Part shown: piece by piece, positions 17,742 through 26,913 of the stretch
Position numbering within the stretch: the stretch's first letter is position 1
Layout: the number at the start of each line of letters is the position of its first letter
Origin: Polyangiaceae bacterium
Lineage (GTDB): Bacteria; Myxococcota_A; Polyangia; Polyangiales; Polyangiaceae
Direction of reading: 5' to 3'
DNA: 33,971 nucleotides
Assembly: GCA_013214025.1 (NCBI GenBank)
Contig: JABSRN010000150.1
Span: 1 to 33,971, forward strand
Translations under genes and position numbers: made by a program
Notes under the pieces: generated by a model
What the model was told of the DNA's origin: nothing
Database searches by the model: none
Seen by the model: only the letters and a program-made list of their open reading frames with translations

Positions 17742-19516
17742 GCGCGCCCTTCGTCGTTGGCATCGATCTCGGCACCACTCACACGGCCATCGCCCAATGC
17801 TTGGTCGAACAAGGCGCTGTCGAAAACTCCTCTCCCCTACAACTGGAGCCCGTGAGCCAACTCAGCGGCCCTTCCAGACTGGAAAGTCTGCCCTTACTGC
17901 CTTCGTTCTTGTACTTCGCAGCGGATGGGGAGCAGGCTCTCGCCCTGCCCTGGGACGATAGTCGCGATTTCGCCGTCGGAAGCTGGGCGCGAGATCACGG
18001 GGCCTCGACTCCAGGACGCGTCATCTCCAGCGCCAAAAGCTGGCTCTCCCACTCTGGAGTCGACCGACGAGCGGAGCTCTTGCCCCCCCACGGCGCCCCC
18101 GACATCGAGAAGATCAGCCCAGTCGAAGCTTCGTTTCGTTATCTCGATCATCTCGCCGAATCCTGGTCCCAGGACCACGAAGAGGCACTCGGAGACCAAG
18201 AAGTCATCCTCACGGTACCGGCATCCTTCGATGCCGGCGCTCGCGATCTCACGGTGGAAGCCGCCTACGCCGCAGGCTTCGAGAATGTGTTCTTGCTGGA
18301 GGAGCCCCAGGCGGCTCTCTACGCATGGTTGGAAGCATCCGGTGATGCCTGGCGCGAACACTTGAAGGTGGGTGACGTCATTCTCGTCATCGACATTGGC
18401 GGCGGTACCACCGACTTTTCCGCAATTTCTGTTCAAGACAATGACGGCGATCTCGGATTCTCAAGGATCGCCGTGGGCGATCACATCTTGCTCGGCGGCG
18501 ACAATATCGACTTGGCGCTGGCCCACACCATCAAACAGAAACTCACAGGCTTTAGGCACTGTGTCGACAACGCGGCCTTGCAGTCGCTGACTCATGCCTG
18601 CCGAGCCGCCAAAGAACGCCTGCTGAGCGAGAACCGTCCGGAGCAGGTACCCGTGGCCCTCGCCCAACGCGGCGCCAAGCTTCTGGGCGGCGTGGTGCAA
18701 ACTGACCTGCGCGCCGAGGAAGTGGACAACTTGGTACTCAATGGCTTCTTCCCCGAAGTGACTCTCGACGATCGTCCGCGATCGCGCGCCCGCGGCGCAC
18801 TGACGCAAATCGGCCTGCCCTACGCGAGCGACCCTGCGATCAGCAAACACCTCGTTCAGTTTCTGCATCAGCACGGTCCGGACGGGCAAGCCCTCACCCC
18901 CACCCGCGTGCTGTTCAACGGGGGCGTACTCAAGTCCACCGCGATCCGCGAGCGACTGCTCCAGATGTTAGGCGGCTGGTTCCCCACCACCACTATCAGC
19001 GAACTGCCCAGTACCGATCTCGACGGAGCGGTCGCCCGGGGCGCTTGTTATTACGGTCAAGTCCGCCGAGGTCGGGGCATCCGTATCCGGGGGGGCACCG
19101 GTCGCGCCTACTACGTCGGCGTAGAAAGCCCCGCCCCGGCCATTCCCGGAATCGAGCCCCCCGTCAGCGCGCTTTGCGTCGCACCCCTCGGGATGGAAGA
19201 GGGCAGCGAAGTGGCACTACCCGACACCGAGCTCGGACTGATCGTTGGGGAGGCGGTTCAGTTCCGTTTCTTCAGCAGCACAACTCGCACAGAGCCCGCC
19301 GGCACCCTCCACGAATCCGTCGACTCGACGGATCTGGTAGAGCTCGCCCCCATCGAAATCACTCTAACGGCCGACGGCCGAAGCGAAGGCGACGTCGTAG
19401 CGATACATCTCGAAGCCTCCATCACCGCAGTCGGCACCCTCTTGTTGGAGGCAGTACCCACCACCCCACTGCAGCCCGACGAGCGCTGGAAAATCGAACT
19501 CTCCGTCCGAGGCTAA
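17738..19516 (+). CDS. Hsp70-like ATPase A (no canonical substrate-binding lid)
   Basis: The start is GTG 17738, overlapping the preceding TGA (GTGA); 592 aa. The nucleotide-binding domain shows phosphate-1 motif GIDLGTTHT (8-16), VILTVPASFD, phosphate-2 motif VIDIGGGTTDF (~216-226) and an adenosine-side NGGVLKS in place of the usual GGSxRIP (~393). The NBD ends near residue 430. The remaining ~160 residues are a small beta-rich region with no recognisable DnaK peptide-binding sandwich, helical lid or EEVD-like tail. It should therefore bind and hydrolyse ATP but contact clients or partners differently from DnaK. Internal gene order DUF2760-A-B, with overlaps and a 5-bp gap, implies one operon. 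It is neither DnaK nor HscA. Confidence 0.93.
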   Translation: MSAPFVVGIDLGTTHTAIAQCLVEQGAVENSSPLQLEPVSQLSGPSRLESLPLLPSFLYFAADGEQALALPWDDSRDFAVGSWARDHGASTPGRVISSAKSWLSHSGVDRRAELLPPHGAPDIEKISPVEASFRYLDHLAESWSQDHEEALGDQEVILTVPASFDAGARDLTVEAAYAAGFENVFLLEEPQAALYAWLEASGDAWREHLKVGDVILVIDIGGGTTDFSAISVQDNDGDLGFSRIAVGDHILLGGDNIDLALAHTIKQKLTGFRHCVDNAALQSLTHACRAAKERLLSENRPEQVPVALAQRGAKLLGGVVQTDLRAEEVDNLVLNGFFPEVTLDDRPRSRARGALTQIGLPYASDPAISKHLVQFLHQHGPDGQALTPTRVLFNGGVLKSTAIRERLLQMLGGWFPTTTISELPSTDLDGAVARGACYYGQVRRGRGIRIRGGTGRAYYVGVESPAPAIPGIEPPVSALCVAPLGMEEGSEVALPDTELGLIVGEAVQFRFFSSTTRTEPAGTLHESVDSTDLVELAPIEITLTADGRSEGDVVAIHLEASITAVGTLLLEAVPTTPLQPDERWKIELSVRG

Positions 19517-19521
19517 ATCTC

Positions 19522-22269
19522 ATGAAGCCATTGGCCAATCCATCGCTCATGTTGTGCGGCATCGATCTCGGCACCACGCATTCTACGCTAGCCTACGCTC
19601 CCTCCAGCGATCCCCAAGCTCCGGTACTCGTATTCGAAGTCGAACAAGCGGTATCGGGCACTCAGCGCGCCAGCTCCGATTCTCTCCCCTCGTGTCTGTA
19701 CGCACCCCTCGAAGAAGAGCGCTCCAAGTCCCAGGACTGGGTCGTCGGCAAGTGGGCCCAATCGAGGATCCCCGAGTTACCCGGACGTTGCATCAGCTCC
19801 GCCAAAAGCTGGCTCAGTCACGCCCGGGTCGACCGACACAGCCAAATTCTACCGTGGGGCGCGGACGGCAGTACGCCCCAACTGAGCCCGGTGGAGGCTA
19901 GCTCAAGGATCCTCCGCGTATTTCGAGACTGCTGGAACGAACGCTTTCCGGACGCCCCCCTAGAAAAACAGATGGTCATTCTGACCGTGCCGGCGTCCTT
20001 TGATCAAGTCGCCCGTCGACTCACCTTAGAAGCGGCACACACAGCCGGCCTCACCGTCCGACTACTGGAGGAGCCGCAGGCGGCCTTCTATGACTACTGG
20101 GCAAACCCTGACTGCCCGCTGCACGACTCAATCAACGAGCAAGCAACGCAGATCTTAGTTTGCGATATCGGCGGGGGCACCTCGGATTTTACCCTGATTG
20201 AAGCCTCACGCTCCAGTGACGGCAGTCTGCTGCTCCATCGGAGCGCCGTGGGCAAACACTTGCTCCTGGGAGGCGACAATATGGATCTCGCCCTCGCACA
20301 CCTCTTGGAGTCGCAGCTGAGCACGGACGGCAAACGCCTCGATCCCACCGCCTTCGCCTCCTTGCAACAGAGCTGCCGCGCCGCCAAAGAACGACTCTTG
20401 CAAACCGACGGCCCAGACGACATCCCGATACAAATCGCCGCCCGCAGCTCCCGCCTCACGGGCTCGATCAAGACAGCCACGTTGACTCGCCAACAGGTGC
20501 ACGATCTTGTGCTGAATGGTTTTTTTCCGTTCGTCACCCGGGACGCCGCTCCACGCCCCACACGGGCCGGCCTCACTGGCTTCGGTCTGCCCTATGAACG
20601 CGATCCTGCCATCACCCAACACATTGCTCGGTTCCTGCAGACCCACAAGCAGTCAACAAATCCGGATCTCCTATTGGGTTGCGGCGGGGTCTTCGGATCC
20701 AGCCAAATCGCCGAACGCCTGACGGCTTGTCTCTCCCAGTGGTCAGACAAAACTCAGGCCTTCGACTACGTGCCTGATACTCGCCACAGTGTGGCGCGGG
20801 GGGCGGTATTTTTCGCCCGAGCGCTGCTCGGACACGGCGTCCGCATCGGCGGCGGTTCGCCCCGGGGCTACTATGTCGGCGTCGATGACAAACATCGCCA
20901 GGCCGTATGCCTCTTGCCTCGGGGGGCCACCGAGGGCGAAGAACACACCGCGATGCTCCCTGGACTCCGCCTCGTATTAGGTCGAGCGGCCCGATTCGAT
21001 CTGTATACAAGCGAGACCGAGCTTCATGCCCCAGGGGCTGTCGTCGACATCGACGGCGAGAAATATTCGCAGCTGCCACCGGTCACCACCCGATTCGACT
21101 CCACCGACAAGCAACAATCCGAACTCCCCGTGGCTCTCGGAGGCCTATTGAGCGAAGTGGGAACCCTCGAACTGGCGGCGGTAGAGCTGCGCCAAAGAGT
21201 CGCCAGCGGCAAACGTTTCTCCCTTGAATTTGAGCTACGGACTACCTCAGATGCACCCGCTGACGCCGCCAGCGACAAGAACGCTCACTCCCCCCCTCGT
21301 CCACCCCAGCTCTCAGTGGGGCGTGCGGGACAGCGACTGTATCAGGCGACGGAATTGATCCGAGATGCCTTCGACGACGCACGCAGTCCAACGCCCCGCC
21401 GCGCCAAAGACTTGATGCGCGGCCTAGAGAAACTGCTCGGGGAGCGTCGAGTCTGGACTACCGAACTGTGCCGCGCGCTGTACGACGAGCTGCTCAACTA
21501 CCCCAACGTGCGCCGTCGCAGCGAAGCCCACGAACGAGCCTTTTGGATGCTGGCGGGCTATTCGCTACGGCCCGGCGTCGGCTTTCCTGGGGACTCTAAA
21601 CGCATCGCTCGGCTGGTGCCGCTCTTTGGACCAGGCCCGCATTTCGGGGAAACTCGCAACTGGCAGCAATTTTGGATTGCCTGGCGACGCGTGTGCGCGG
21701 GGCTAGGTGAAAAGATGCAAGTCCAGATCCGGAATTCCATCGACCCCTTCCTGGCGCCCGCCGAAGCCAAGCTCAAGAGACGCAAAGGCTTCAAACCCCA
21801 GGCCAAGGAAGAAATGTTGTTCCTCGCCAGCACCCTAGAAAACGTACCGGTGGCCCAACGAAGCCAACTGGGGGAATGGTTGCTGGAGGATACCTGGACC
21901 AACCGAGATCCCCGCTTGTGGTCAGCGATCGGACGGCTAGGAGCCCGACTCCCAGCCTACGGCAGCGCTCATTATGTATTGCCCACGCGGCTCGCCGAAG
22001 AATGGTTGAAGCACGCCCTACAGGAAAAGTGGGACGAGGCCAGTACGGCTCAGGCAGCGGCGGTCAGCCTGGGGCGACGCACCGGCGACCGTAGCCGGGA
22101 CGTCTCCGATTCTGCCCGGACCGAGCTGCTCACGCGCTTGGAGGGCGCTGGAGCCGATCCAGAGCAGATCCGCCGCATCAACGAGGTGGTCGAACCGGAG
22201 GCCAGCGATCGCGCGGCCTTCCTAGGTGAGGAGCTGCCAGCTGGACTGCAATGGTCGGGTTCCGAATGA
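19522..22269 (+). CDS. Hsp70-like ATPase B with long helical C-terminal extension (DUF3731-like)
   Basis: The start is ATG 19522, five bases after the stop of ATPase A; 915 aa. An upstream in-frame region only shadows gene A. The NBD has GIDLGTTHST (13-22), VILTVPASFDQVARRLTLEA, CDIGGGTSDF (~214-223) and GCGGVFGSS at the adenosine site. A beta region (~470-600) parallels the C-terminus of A. After a Pro-rich linker (~600) comes a ~310-residue helix-rich extension (RAKDLMRGLEKLLGERRVW, HERAFWMLAGYSLRPGVGFPGD, RNWQQFWIAWRRVCAGL), which I recall as DUF3731 in large Hsp70-family proteins. A and B are clearly paralogous (matching ISSAKSWLSH, EEPQAA and RAAKERLL segments) and probably form a hetero-complex, which is inference. 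Confidence 0.92.
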   Translation: MKPLANPSLMLCGIDLGTTHSTLAYAPSSDPQAPVLVFEVEQAVSGTQRASSDSLPSCLYAPLEEERSKSQDWVVGKWAQSRIPELPGRCISSAKSWLSHARVDRHSQILPWGADGSTPQLSPVEASSRILRVFRDCWNERFPDAPLEKQMVILTVPASFDQVARRLTLEAAHTAGLTVRLLEEPQAAFYDYWANPDCPLHDSINEQATQILVCDIGGGTSDFTLIEASRSSDGSLLLHRSAVGKHLLLGGDNMDLALAHLLESQLSTDGKRLDPTAFASLQQSCRAAKERLLQTDGPDDIPIQIAARSSRLTGSIKTATLTRQQVHDLVLNGFFPFVTRDAAPRPTRAGLTGFGLPYERDPAITQHIARFLQTHKQSTNPDLLLGCGGVFGSSQIAERLTACLSQWSDKTQAFDYVPDTRHSVARGAVFFARALLGHGVRIGGGSPRGYYVGVDDKHRQAVCLLPRGATEGEEHTAMLPGLRLVLGRAARFDLYTSETELHAPGAVVDIDGEKYSQLPPVTTRFDSTDKQQSELPVALGGLLSEVGTLELAAVELRQRVASGKRFSLEFELRTTSDAPADAASDKNAHSPPRPPQLSVGRAGQRLYQATELIRDAFDDARSPTPRRAKDLMRGLEKLLGERRVWTTELCRALYDELLNYPNVRRRSEAHERAFWMLAGYSLRPGVGFPGDSKRIARLVPLFGPGPHFGETRNWQQFWIAWRRVCAGLGEKMQVQIRNSIDPFLAPAEAKLKRRKGFKPQAKEEMLFLASTLENVPVAQRSQLGEWLLEDTWTNRDPRLWSAIGRLGARLPAYGSAHYVLPTRLAEEWLKHALQEKWDEASTAQAAAVSLGRRTGDRSRDVSDSARTELLTRLEGAGADPEQIRRINEVVEPEASDRAAFLGEELPAGLQWSGSE

Positions 22270-22356
22270 GCCGCTGGATAACTCAAAATATCGTCGTGAG
22301 CACATCTATCGCGTTTGTGAGCACCGAGCCGCCCACACGATTACACTGGGGCGCTG

Positions 22357-23040
22357 ATGAATAGTTCGCAGGCTTTTCGCGCGTGGTTGGTTGATCTCGA
22401 TGGGACGCTATACCACCGTCTCCCGGTGCAACTTGCCTGCGGCTTAGAGCTGGCCTTCGGCGGCGGAAAAGCGCGCCGAACAGTCATGCGCTTTCGAGCG
22501 GAGCACGAAAATATGCGGCGCGCCCTCGCTGAGGCTGACGAGCTCGCTTCGACTCTGGACAGCGGCGACCAGAACGACGACGACCAGAACGACGACGACC
22601 AGAACGGCACCGCCAGCGCCTACGAGATCCAACTCCAGGGCGCTGCCAACGCTCTCGGGATTTCGACAACCGAGCTCCGAGGGGACGTCGAGCTCTGGAT
22701 GCACCAGAAGCCTGGGCGTTGGATCCACCAGTTTCGACGGCGCGAACTGTTAAGCGAAATCGAATACTTCCGTGCCACCGGAGGCCGAACCGCTCTGGTT
22801 AGCGACTACCCAGCCCGAGATAAACTCGCGAGCCTCGGCGTCGCCTCCTTGTTTGACACCGTCGTCGCCAACGGCGAACCCGGGGGCCCGAGTCAGCTAA
22901 AGCCCGCCCCAGAGGGGTATTTGCGAGCCGCACGCGCCCTCGACATCAACCCTAGCGAATGCCTCGTGATCGGAGACAGAGACGACGCTGACGGACAAGC
23001 CGCGCGCGCCGCTGGCATGAGCTTTCGTTTGATTCGCTGA
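22357..23040 (+). CDS. HAD-superfamily hydrolase with acidic repeat insert
   Basis: The 227-aa protein starts at ATG 22357. All four HAD motifs are visible: VDLDGTLY with nucleophile D13 and acid/base D15, ALVSDYP (motif II), SQLKPAP (motif III Lys), and VIGDRDDADGQAA (motif IV). The layout is that of a phosphoglycolate-phosphatase or haloacid-dehalogenase-like phosphatase. The cap region contains an unusual DQNDD repeat (SGDQNDDDQNDDDQN) encoded by a 15-bp tandem repeat. Substrate cannot be predicted. It lies 87 bp after the Hsp70 unit on the same strand, so cotranscription is possible. It converges with the diguanylate cyclase gene, 12 bp between stops. Confidence 0.9.
   Translation: MNSSQAFRAWLVDLDGTLYHRLPVQLACGLELAFGGGKARRTVMRFRAEHENMRRALAEADELASTLDSGDQNDDDQNDDDQNGTASAYEIQLQGAANALGISTTELRGDVELWMHQKPGRWIHQFRRRELLSEIEYFRATGGRTALVSDYPARDKLASLGVASLFDTVVANGEPGGPSQLKPAPEGYLRAARALDINPSECLVIGDRDDADGQAARAAGMSFRLIR
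22567..22605 (+). repeat. 15-bp tandem repeat (2.6 units) in the HAD gene
   Basis: Units of GAC-CAG-AAC-GAC-GAC are repeated without a mismatch and encode Asp-Gln-Asn-Asp-Asp. Exact identity at the DNA level suggests recent expansion, and unit gain or loss would keep the frame. Confidence 0.92.
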
Positions 23041-23052
23041 AGCGCCGCCGTC

Positions 23053-25200
23053 TCAGGCAGCGCCGCGAACGCTCGGGCTCCAGCACGATACCCGGTTGCG
23101 GCCTGTGCGCTTGGACACGTAGAGGGCTTCGTCCGTCGCTTTGAACATCGATGCCCAGTCACTGCCCGCCAACGGGAAGGTCGCACAGCCCACCGAGCAG
23201 GTGACCTTGATGGCCCCCCCCGCACTGTGAAAGGTGGTCGCCTCCAACTCCGTGCGGATACGTTCCGCCAACAGTACCGCACCGTCGGACTCGGTCTCTT
23301 CGCAAACAAAGACGAACTCTTCGCCACCAAATCGTGCGACCAAATCCGTATCGCGTTTGGTCCTCTTGAGTACGTCCGCAAAACCCTTGATAACCACGTC
23401 GCCCACGTCGTGACCGTAAGTATCGTTGACCTTCTTGAAGTGATCGATGTCGCAGACCAATACGCTGAGCGGCCGCCCAAAACGCACCGCGGCGCGAATT
23501 TTAGCCTCCGCCAAATCCGTCAGAGACCGCTTGTTGAGCAGCCCAGTCATGCCATCTGTGGTCGCCAGATTCTCCAGGCGCTTCACCATGCGGGCGTTGG
23601 AGAGAGACACGGCAATATGGCTCGCCAACACTTCGAGGATGGGGCGCACGCTCTCACCAAAGGCGTCCCTCTGCTCGGAACCCAATACCAAGGTGCCCAA
23701 CACATTGTTTTGCACCACCATCGGGATGACCAAGAGCCCGGGTAGCGGGGGGGGGCGCAAACCCTTCGAAAACACGGTCTGCCTAGCGGAATCGTAGTGC
23801 CCGCGATACGGCAAAGGGTGCTGGTTCGCCACTGCCATGGCCACTAGCCCCGAGTTGTGTCGAAAGGTTCGGCCGATGAGTTCCTCGGTGCCTTCGCCGC
23901 TGGCGGCACATATTTCATGCCGTGACTGGCTACGATCGAACAGGGTGACGACAGCAAAGTCGAAAGCCGTAAATTCCCGAGCCGAGCTGACCCCAGCTTC
24001 GATCACTTCCACCTCACTGGTGGCATCGGCCAGAAGGTTCACCGCTCGGTAGAGCTTGCCCTGTTCCACCTTGGAGCGTTCCAACTGAACAAAGATGCGT
24101 TCGTTCTCGATTGTGCGCATGATGTAGCGGCTCACGGACTCGAACAGCGCCATTTCGTCATCCGTCAACGGCTCCGCCTCTTTGCGGTCCGCCACCAGCA
24201 GGCCGCGAGGCGCGTTGTGTTCCAACAGCGGCAGCGCTCGAACGTAGGAGACCTCGCGCGGCGATCCGTAGTACGGCACATGCCGCCCCGCCTTGTCGCC
24301 GCTCATGCTCACCGCTCGCCGGTTGCTCAATGCCGCCGCGAAAATTCCTTCGGCCGCGCTGAAAGGGCCCGGATCGATCTGTTTGGACTCGGTGGAAATC
24401 TCTCGAATGTGCAGATGACGACCCGCGCTGTCCAACCACATCAGGACGGCGCTGCGCAGTCCCAGAGAGCGACGGAGCAGATCGAGGGTGTGCTCCAATG
24501 TCAGATGAATCTCTTCCACGCTCGACCGCAGCAGGCGTTCTTCGTCACCGCCACCCGCGTGGCTCGCCGGGCCGCCAGCTACGGCATCGATGGCGCTGCT
24601 CGGTGCGCCAATCAGCCGGTAGGAGCGGGCCGCCTCCTTCATCCGGTCAATCTCGCCTTGAAGCCGAGTCCGGGAGAGTCGGCGGACACGGGTGATCTCC
24701 GCCCGAAACGCCAAAAGGTTCAGGGACGAAAAGACGACGACCAGCGCTGCGTGGGGGATGAGGCTTTCCACCTCCCGCCCGAGTCCCGAGTGAGCGATGC
24801 TCGCCTCCAGCCCGATGGCGTAGACGACGGTAGCCGCCGCTGCCAGGGGACGAGCGAAGCCCGCCACCACAATGACCAGAGCGTACAGGGCTGGGTAGTA
24901 CTGGCCGTCTAGGCCCCCAGGGCTATACAGGATCCCCGCAAGAACCAGCACCACCAGGTGGGTGCAGATTTCGGCGTCCAAGCGACTCGCCCCAGTCGGG
25001 CTCAGTACCCGCAGGCGGCGAACCGCACGAATGGCCAGGGACAGGACCAAACTGCCCAGCATCAGGAGGTCCCAAACGACCGCTGTCTCCCCCCGGATCG
25101 ACCAGAAGAGGCAGGCCCCAAAAAAGAGACTCAAAAGGGACCCGACACATCGGGTGAGTGTTTGCTGAGCGGCGAATGCGATTCGCACAAGAGGGGCCAT
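23053..25200 (-). CDS. Membrane GAF-GAF-GGDEF diguanylate cyclase
   Basis: ATG at 25200 gives 715 aa. An upstream GTG at 25278 is unlikely because it would run into the divergent kinase start. Residues ~1-175 hold about five or six transmembrane segments (an MASE-like sensor). They are followed by a linker helix, two GAF domains (~225-375 and ~400-535), and a GGDEF domain (~545-705) with DGMTGLLNKR, DIDHFKKVNDTYGH and intact GGEEF (625-629). RDTD just upstream of the signature is a product-inhibition I-site (RxxD). It should make c-di-GMP from two GTP at the inner membrane, with feedback inhibition. It is divergent from the histidine kinase gene and convergent with the HAD gene. Confidence 0.94.
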   Translation of the reverse strand: MAPLVRIAFAAQQTLTRCVGSLLSLFFGACLFWSIRGETAVVWDLLMLGSLVLSLAIRAVRRLRVLSPTGASRLDAEICTHLVVLVLAGILYSPGGLDGQYYPALYALVIVVAGFARPLAAAATVVYAIGLEASIAHSGLGREVESLIPHAALVVVFSSLNLLAFRAEITRVRRLSRTRLQGEIDRMKEAARSYRLIGAPSSAIDAVAGGPASHAGGGDEERLLRSSVEEIHLTLEHTLDLLRRSLGLRSAVLMWLDSAGRHLHIREISTESKQIDPGPFSAAEGIFAAALSNRRAVSMSGDKAGRHVPYYGSPREVSYVRALPLLEHNAPRGLLVADRKEAEPLTDDEMALFESVSRYIMRTIENERIFVQLERSKVEQGKLYRAVNLLADATSEVEVIEAGVSSAREFTAFDFAVVTLFDRSQSRHEICAASGEGTEELIGRTFRHNSGLVAMAVANQHPLPYRGHYDSARQTVFSKGLRPPPLPGLLVIPMVVQNNVLGTLVLGSEQRDAFGESVRPILEVLASHIAVSLSNARMVKRLENLATTDGMTGLLNKRSLTDLAEAKIRAAVRFGRPLSVLVCDIDHFKKVNDTYGHDVGDVVIKGFADVLKRTKRDTDLVARFGGEEFVFVCEETESDGAVLLAERIRTELEATTFHSAGGAIKVTCSVGCATFPLAGSDWASMFKATDEALYVSKRTGRNRVSCWSPSVRGAA

Positions 25201-25231
25201 GCGCAAGAACACCGCGTAGCAATTTCTCGCC

Positions 25232-25252
25232 GGCCGGGCCCACTTTCCGGCC
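25232..25252. promoter_or_regulatory. Inverted repeat in the divergent cyclase/kinase promoter gap
   Basis: GGCCGG-N9-CCGGCC, a perfect 6-bp dyad in the 81-bp gap between two divergent signalling genes. It is well placed to be a shared operator. The GC-rich background makes chance occurrence possible. Confidence 0.35.
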
Positions 25253-25281
25253 GAGCTAGGATGTGAGAAAATGGGCACTTA

Positions 25282-26772
25282 GTGAAACCCGGCCTCCGTC
25301 TTCAGATCCTGCTCCTGCTCGGTGCGTTGCTCACTCTGGCGCTAGTCCCGCTGTTTTTTGCCGTGGCCACCTACACCAGTGTGGCGCTGACGGAATTGCG
25401 TACCGTCGGCGCCCGTTCCCTCGGCCGTGCGGTGGCCAGCCACATCTCTGACGCCCGGGGTGTGCGCTCCCCAGCCGCACTGGTCGAGTTGCTTGAGTCC
25501 CAGGTCGGCATCGACGGGGTGGAGTCCCTGACCGTCTACGACCGCGCGGCCAAGCGAGTCGCGAGTGTCGGCCCCCAAGCCACCCTGCCTCGAATTCTCG
25601 ACCACGTTCGACGCAGCGAAGAAGCGTCCTTCTCTCTGCCCACCCGACATGGCGCCGGCCTGGCTATCGTATTGCCCAGCGATCACGGATCCGTCGTCGC
25701 TATTCTCCGTACCGACACCGCGGTCACCCGAGCCGCTCCCTTGGTTCGCTTGGTCGGCCTCTACACCAGCGTCTTCGCGCTATTGCTACTGATTGTGTCC
25801 TACTTCGCACTCACTCGCTTCATCGTGCGCCCGGTCGACCAACTGTCCCGAGCTGCTCGCCGGGTTGCGGGGGGAGCCCGTCGCCTCGACGTCCCCGAAA
25901 CCGGCAGCCGCGAACTGCTCGAGCTCGGCGCCAGTTTGCGCACAATGACCGAGCGGCTTATCGCCGAAGAGGAAGCACTTCGAAAGAAGGTCGCCGAGGT
26001 TGAGCGCACCACCGCCACACTTCAACAGACGCAGAAGAACCTAGTGCAATCAGAGCGCCTCGCCTCCGTTGGGCGATTGTCCGCCGGCCTCGCTCACGAA
26101 GTGGGCAATCCCATCGCCGCCATCCTCGGCATGCAGGACCTGATGCTCGACGGCGGCCTGACCGCCGGAGAGTCGCGAGACTTTCTGACTCGAATGCGCA
26201 AAGACACCGAGCGCATCAACACCATCATCAAGGAGCTGCTGCAATTCGCCCGTTCGAGCGACGAGCTCGTGGGCAAAGGCAACGAGTCCGGCTCCGTCGA
26301 AATCGCCGTCCACGAAACGGTCACGCTACTGCGATCCCACGAGGGCATGGCAGAGGTCGAGGTGACGCTAGATCTGTACCCAGATCTGCCGGCCATCCCC
26401 TTGCCCACGGCTCAACTGGTACAGGTGCTCGTCAACTTGATGCTCAACGCCGCCGATGCTTGCGATGGCCAAGGGGAAATCCGCATCGCTGCCGGTTGCC
26501 AATCAGACATCGTCACGATCTTGGTGGAGGACACCGGCCCGGGAATATCCCCAGAGGTCCGCGACCTGTTATTCGAACCCTTCGTGACCACCAAGGACGT
26601 CGGAGACGGCACCGGGCTGGGGCTTTCGGTCTGTGCCGGCCTCATCAAAGCCGTACGCGGCACGATTGAAGTCGATCCCGACTATCAGGGGGGTGCCAGA
26701 TTCCGCATCGAACTGCCCGCCGTCAGATCCGACGACAAACAGCTCGGCGGCCCCGACCCTTCGTCCAGCTAG
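25282..26772 (+). CDS. Orphan membrane sensor histidine kinase
   Basis: The start is GTG 25282; 496 aa. TM1 is at ~8-30, a ~130-residue periplasmic sensor region follows, then TM2 (~165-185) and a HAMP domain. The catalytic region has a DHp H-box GLAHEVGNPIAAIL (phospho-acceptor His272), N-box VNLMLNAADA (Asn389), G1 DTGPGI (Asp417) and G2 GTGLGLS. The H-box context HEVGNP is the NtrB/AtoS-like class. It autophosphorylates from ATP and passes phosphate to a response regulator. No response-regulator gene is next to it, so the partner is elsewhere. It is divergent from the diguanylate cyclase, with which it may share regulation. Confidence 0.94.
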   Translation: MKPGLRLQILLLLGALLTLALVPLFFAVATYTSVALTELRTVGARSLGRAVASHISDARGVRSPAALVELLESQVGIDGVESLTVYDRAAKRVASVGPQATLPRILDHVRRSEEASFSLPTRHGAGLAIVLPSDHGSVVAILRTDTAVTRAAPLVRLVGLYTSVFALLLLIVSYFALTRFIVRPVDQLSRAARRVAGGARRLDVPETGSRELLELGASLRTMTERLIAEEEALRKKVAEVERTTATLQQTQKNLVQSERLASVGRLSAGLAHEVGNPIAAILGMQDLMLDGGLTAGESRDFLTRMRKDTERINTIIKELLQFARSSDELVGKGNESGSVEIAVHETVTLLRSHEGMAEVEVTLDLYPDLPAIPLPTAQLVQVLVNLMLNAADACDGQGEIRIAAGCQSDIVTILVEDTGPGISPEVRDLLFEPFVTTKDVGDGTGLGLSVCAGLIKAVRGTIEVDPDYQGGARFRIELPAVRSDDKQLGGPDPSSS

Positions 26773-26913
26773 GCGTCAACCGACGGACTGCAACTTTCGC
26801 GGTCATCGCCCGGCTGGCTCAGTGCCGCGGTTGCCCGCTCGCCCCGCAAATTCACGCTTCGCCCCGGCGATTTTGAATTCCCCTCCCGCCCCGGCTAATG
26901 CGTTACGCACACC

